A DNA stretch of 64,000 nucleotides, taken from contig CAZRIE010000008.1 of NCBI GenBank assembly GCA_964600075.1, positions 15,870 to 79,869 of the forward strand, in the 5' to 3' direction. The translations under genes and the position numbers were made by a program. The notes under the pieces are model-generated. The model was not told where the DNA came from, did not search any database, and was given only the letters and a program-made list of their open reading frames with translations. This document shows positions 61,900 through 64,000 of this stretch, one piece after another. Numbering within the stretch: position 1 is the first letter of the stretch; each line of letters starts with the position of its first letter. The DNA comes from CAZRIE01 sp964600075 (lineage in GTDB: Bacteria > Bacteroidota > Bacteroidia > Flavobacteriales > Flavobacteriaceae).

Positions 61900-62205
61900 A
61901 TGAGCCAAAAAATCAGGATAAAGTTAAAATCTTACGATCATAATTTGGTGGACAAGTCCGCAGAGAAAATCGTAAAAACGGTAAAGAGTACCGGAGCAGT
62001 GGTTACAGGACCTATTCCGTTGCCGACGCACAAAAAAATATTCACGGTTCTGCGTTCACCGCACGTAAATAAAAAGTCTCGAGAGCAGTTCCAGTTGAGT
62101 TCGTATAAGCGTCTTTTGGATATTTATAGTTCATCATCAAAGACTATAGATGCCCTTATGAAGTTGGAGCTTCCGAGTGGAGTCGAAGTGGAAATAAAGG
62201 TGTGA
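61900..62205 (+). CDS. rpsJ: 30S ribosomal protein S10
   Basis: 101 residues with the S10 signature ([52 protein letters not shown]). It closes the str part; the next 214 bp to rplC contain a candidate attenuator. Confidence 0.98.
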   Translation: MSQKIRIKLKSYDHNLVDKSAEKIVKTVKSTGAVVTGPIPLPTHKKIFTVLRSPHVNKKSREQFQLSSYKRLLDIYSSSSKTIDALMKLELPSGVEVEIKV

Positions 62206-62208
62206 TAA

Positions 62209-62283
62209 ATGTCTCGGTTGCTTAGTGTAGCCGAAGTAACATGTCCTAAGCCGTGTGCGAAGGAAAAACGGAGAAAAAATTAA
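62209..62283 (+). CDS. Possible 24-residue leader ORF before the rpsJ-rplC terminator
   Basis: ATG at 62209, 3 nt after the rpsJ stop, TAA at 62281-62283. The peptide contains CPKPC and a basic end (KEKRRKN). It stops just before a terminator hairpin (62287-62317), a leader-peptide-like arrangement. Translation is unproven. Confidence 0.3.
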   Translation: MSRLLSVAEVTCPKPCAKEKRRKN

Positions 62284-62286
62284 TTC

Positions 62287-62317
62287 GGGGTCGAATAATT
62301 TTTGGCCCTATTTTTTT
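62287..62317 (+). terminator. Terminator or attenuator between rpsJ and rplC
   Basis: GGGGTC (62287-62292) pairs with GGCCCT (62304-62309) allowing G-U pairs, 11-nt loop, followed by ATTTTTTT. An upstream hairpin, CGGTTG with TAGCCG (62214-62233 region), and GCTTAG with CTAAGC give alternative pairings. Position inside the ribosomal-protein operon suggests conditional termination. Confidence 0.55.
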
Positions 62318-62382
62318 GTCCGCTAGTTAAGAGTTGTAAATAATGTAATATAAACGGAAGAGAGGTTTTGGTTTCACCAGTG

Positions 62383-62415
62383 AAATCTAAAATCGAAAGT
62401 CCAAAATCTAAAATC
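62383..62415 (+). repeat. 12-bp direct repeat in the rplC leader
   Basis: AAATCTAAAATC occurs at 62383-62394 and 62404-62415 (21-bp period), ending 4 nt before the rplC ATG. Confidence 0.5.
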
Positions 62416-62419
62416 AATT

Positions 62420-63043
62420 ATGTCTGGGTTAATAGGAAAAAAAGTTGGCATGACCAGCATCTTTGACGAGAACGGAAAGAATGTTCCGTGTACCGTTATC
62501 GAGGCAGGACCATGTGTAATTACCCAAGTCAGAACCGAAGAAGTTGATGGCTATACAGGTCTTCAGTTGGGTTTCGATGACAAGGCAGAGAAGCGTGCTA
62601 ATAAGGCCGAAACCGGTCATTTTAAAAAGGCAGGCACATCTCCTAAGAAGAAAGTCGTCGAATTTCAAGGTTTTGAAGGGGAATACAAATTAGGCGATAC
62701 CGTAGGTGTCGATATTTTTGTAGAGGGAGAGTTTGTAGATGTCGCCGGTACATCTAAAGGAAAAGGCTTTCAAGGCGTTGTCAAAAGACACGGTTTTCGT
62801 GGTGTTGGCCAAGCGACGCACGGTCAGCATAACCGATTGCGCGCACCTGGATCCATTGGAGCTGGATCTGACCCTTCTCGGGTTTTTAAGGGAATGCGTA
62901 TGGCTGGTAGAATGGGTGGTGAACGGGTTACTGTTCAAAACCTACGAGTTTTAAAAGTAGTACCGGAAAAGAATCTTTTGGTTGTAAAAGGTGCGGTCCC
63001 TGGTCATAGTAATGCTTACGTAACGATTCAAAGGTGGCAATAA
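62420..63043 (+). CDS. rplC: 50S ribosomal protein L3
   Basis: 207 residues; [16 protein letters not shown] start, central [22 protein letters not shown] loop that reaches the peptidyl transferase centre. Stop TAA overlaps the rplD start by one base. Confidence 0.98.
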   Translation: MSGLIGKKVGMTSIFDENGKNVPCTVIEAGPCVITQVRTEEVDGYTGLQLGFDDKAEKRANKAETGHFKKAGTSPKKKVVEFQGFEGEYKLGDTVGVDIFVEGEFVDVAGTSKGKGFQGVVKRHGFRGVGQATHGQHNRLRAPGSIGAGSDPSRVFKGMRMAGRMGGERVTVQNLRVLKVVPEKNLLVVKGAVPGHSNAYVTIQRWQ

Positions 63044-63672
63044 TGAAGATAGCAATTTTAGATATCAAAGGAAAAGAAACAGGCAGAAAGGCAGACCTTT
63101 CAGATGCTGTTTTTGCAATAGAGCCCAATGAACATGCGGTATATTTAGACGTCAAACAGTATTTGGCTCATCAAAGGCAAGGAACGCACAAATCAAAAGA
63201 ACGTGCAGAGATTGCCGGAAGTACACGCAAAATTAAAAAGCAAAAAGGTACGGGTACGGCACGTGCGGGTAGTATAAAATCACCAATCTTTAGGGGCGGT
63301 GGTAGAATCTTCGGTCCAAGGCCTAAAGATTATACGCAAAAATTGAATAAAAATGTGAAGCGTTTAGCGCGTAAATCTGCGCTAAGTATCAAGTCAAAAG
63401 AAAAAGCAATTTTGGTGGTTGAAGACTTTAATTTTGAGTCTCCGAAGACCAAAGAATTTGCAGCAGTTTTGAAGTCTTTGGACTTGGAAAACAAAAATTC
63501 TCTAATTGTCTTGGGCGATTCAAATAATAGCGTATATTTGTCTTCGCGAAATTTGAAAGATTCCGAAGTTATAATATCCTCAGAGATAAGCACTTACAAG
63601 ATTTTGAAGGCAAATAAAATTGTATTGTTGGAAGGCGCTTTAGAAGGATTGGAATCGAACCTAAATAAATAG
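63043..63672 (+). CDS. rplD: 50S ribosomal protein L4
   Basis: 209 residues from the ATG at 63043 (TAATG overlap with rplC). L4 motifs: QYLAHQRQGTHKSKERAEIAGS, KKQKGTGTARAGSIKSPIFRGGG. A GTG nine bases upstream is rejected. Confidence 0.97.
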   Translation: MKIAILDIKGKETGRKADLSDAVFAIEPNEHAVYLDVKQYLAHQRQGTHKSKERAEIAGSTRKIKKQKGTGTARAGSIKSPIFRGGGRIFGPRPKDYTQKLNKNVKRLARKSALSIKSKEKAILVVEDFNFESPKTKEFAAVLKSLDLENKNSLIVLGDSNNSVYLSSRNLKDSEVIISSEISTYKILKANKIVLLEGALEGLESNLNK

Positions 63673-63678
63673 AAAGCA

Positions 63679-63969
63679 ATGAACGTTTTGATAAAACCAA
63701 TTATAACCGAAAAGATGACCGCCGAGAGCGAGTTGTACAACCGGTATGGTTTCATTGTTGATCCAAGGGCCAACAAAATCCAAATCAAAGATGCGGTAGA
63801 GGCTACTTATGGTGTTGCGGTTAAAAAAGTTCGCACCATGAATTATGGGCCGACCAGAAAATCGCGATATACAAAAACAGGTATTCAGCATGGTAAAACC
63901 AATGCTATAAAGAAAGCTATAGTCGATGTCGTTGAAGGTGATATCATCGATTTTTACAGTAATCTATAA
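63679..63969 (+). CDS. rplW: 50S ribosomal protein L23
   Basis: 96 residues with the L23 pattern (LIKPIITEKMT, YGFIVDPRANKIQIKDAVEATYGVAVKKVRTMNYGPTRKSRY). Located at the exit tunnel, binding trigger factor. Confidence 0.97.
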   Translation: MNVLIKPIITEKMTAESELYNRYGFIVDPRANKIQIKDAVEATYGVAVKKVRTMNYGPTRKSRYTKTGIQHGKTNAIKKAIVDVVEGDIIDFYSNL

Positions 63970-63978
63970 AGACAAGAA

Positions 63979-64000
63979 ATGTCAGTTAGAAAATTAAAAC
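63979..64000 (+). CDS. rplB: 50S ribosomal protein L2 (first codons, cut by window edge)
   Basis: ATG at 63979 followed by SVRKLK, the start expected for L2 after rplW. Only seven codons are visible, so the call rests on gene order. Confidence 0.7.

Noticed and set aside
1..64000. tRNA, rRNA or CRISPR loci
   Set aside because: No cloverleaf-like, rRNA-like or regularly spaced repeat sequence was recognised by eye; a tRNAscan or CRISPR search would settle this.

Overview
The window looks like chromosomal DNA of a marine-type member of the Flavobacteriaceae (Bacteroidota), possibly near Maribacter or Zobellia; the genus is inference. The evidence is the SusC/SusD pair, DUF6089, DUF5723, DUF2911 and DUF4136 proteins, a fused HPRT-adenylate kinase, few Shine-Dalgarno sequences, and TAnnTTTG -7 promoter boxes (sometimes with a TTG/TTTG -33 box). 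I recognise no tRNA, rRNA, CRISPR array, insertion sequence or prophage. Most of the window is housekeeping.

Layout. 1-2514 (minus): clpX (cut by the window edge), clpP and tig. 2619-4662 (minus): a PF04020 membrane protein, an alpha/beta hydrolase and pdxJ. 4756-12191 (plus): the envelope cluster CBS protein, nadK, DUF6089, uppS, bamA and two Skp/OmpH chaperones, closed by a strong terminator. 12263-17952 (minus): glycosyltransferase, methyltransferase, a KAS III-like enzyme and gcvP. 18080-20870: a UbiA-like membrane protein, an ECF sigma factor with a small ZAS-type zinc protein, a rhodanese lipoprotein and a nucleotidase. 21151-24931 (minus): an M3 peptidase, purE and purK. 25050-31809 (plus): HPRT-Adk fusion, GNAT, DUF2911, a small membrane peptide, PhoD-like phosphatase, obgE, DUF4136 lipoprotein and a small membrane protein. 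31983-40020 (minus): transglutaminase-like protein, a Cys-ribbon/carboxypeptidase-regulatory-domain membrane protein and a 2045-residue alpha-2-macroglobulin. 40169-41321: a divergent SDR and a degraded surface-protein fragment. 41581-51177: mpl, radC, a deacetylase-like protein, a YjjG-type HAD phosphatase, an envelope lipoprotein with a DUF5723 protein, a secreted protein, rarA (minus) and a rhomboid protease. 51278-58003 (minus): rlmB, a DUF3179 lipoprotein, SusD and SusC. 58822-64000 (plus): rpsL, rpsG, fusA, rpsJ, rplC, rplD, rplW and the first codons of rplB.

How the genes work together: UppS supplies the undecaprenyl carrier, while BamA and the Skp-like chaperones build outer-membrane proteins such as SusC and DUF6089-type barrels. 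ClpXP and trigger factor form a folding and degradation set. The str/S10 genes encode ribosomal proteins and EF-G.

Most worth a second look: (1) the A2M gene carries a palindromic, dispersed-repeat-like element read in frame, and a TonB-box-like segment where a bait region is expected; (2) its neighbours are a Cys-ribbon/CPD membrane protein and a transglutaminase-like protein, with no pbpC, suggesting an envelope module of unknown role; (3) a terminator preceded by a 24-codon ORF lies between rpsJ and rplC, looking like an attenuator; (4) -7 boxes sit 4-5 nt before well-supported start codons (UbiA-like gene, radC, rlmB), predicting leaderless mRNAs.
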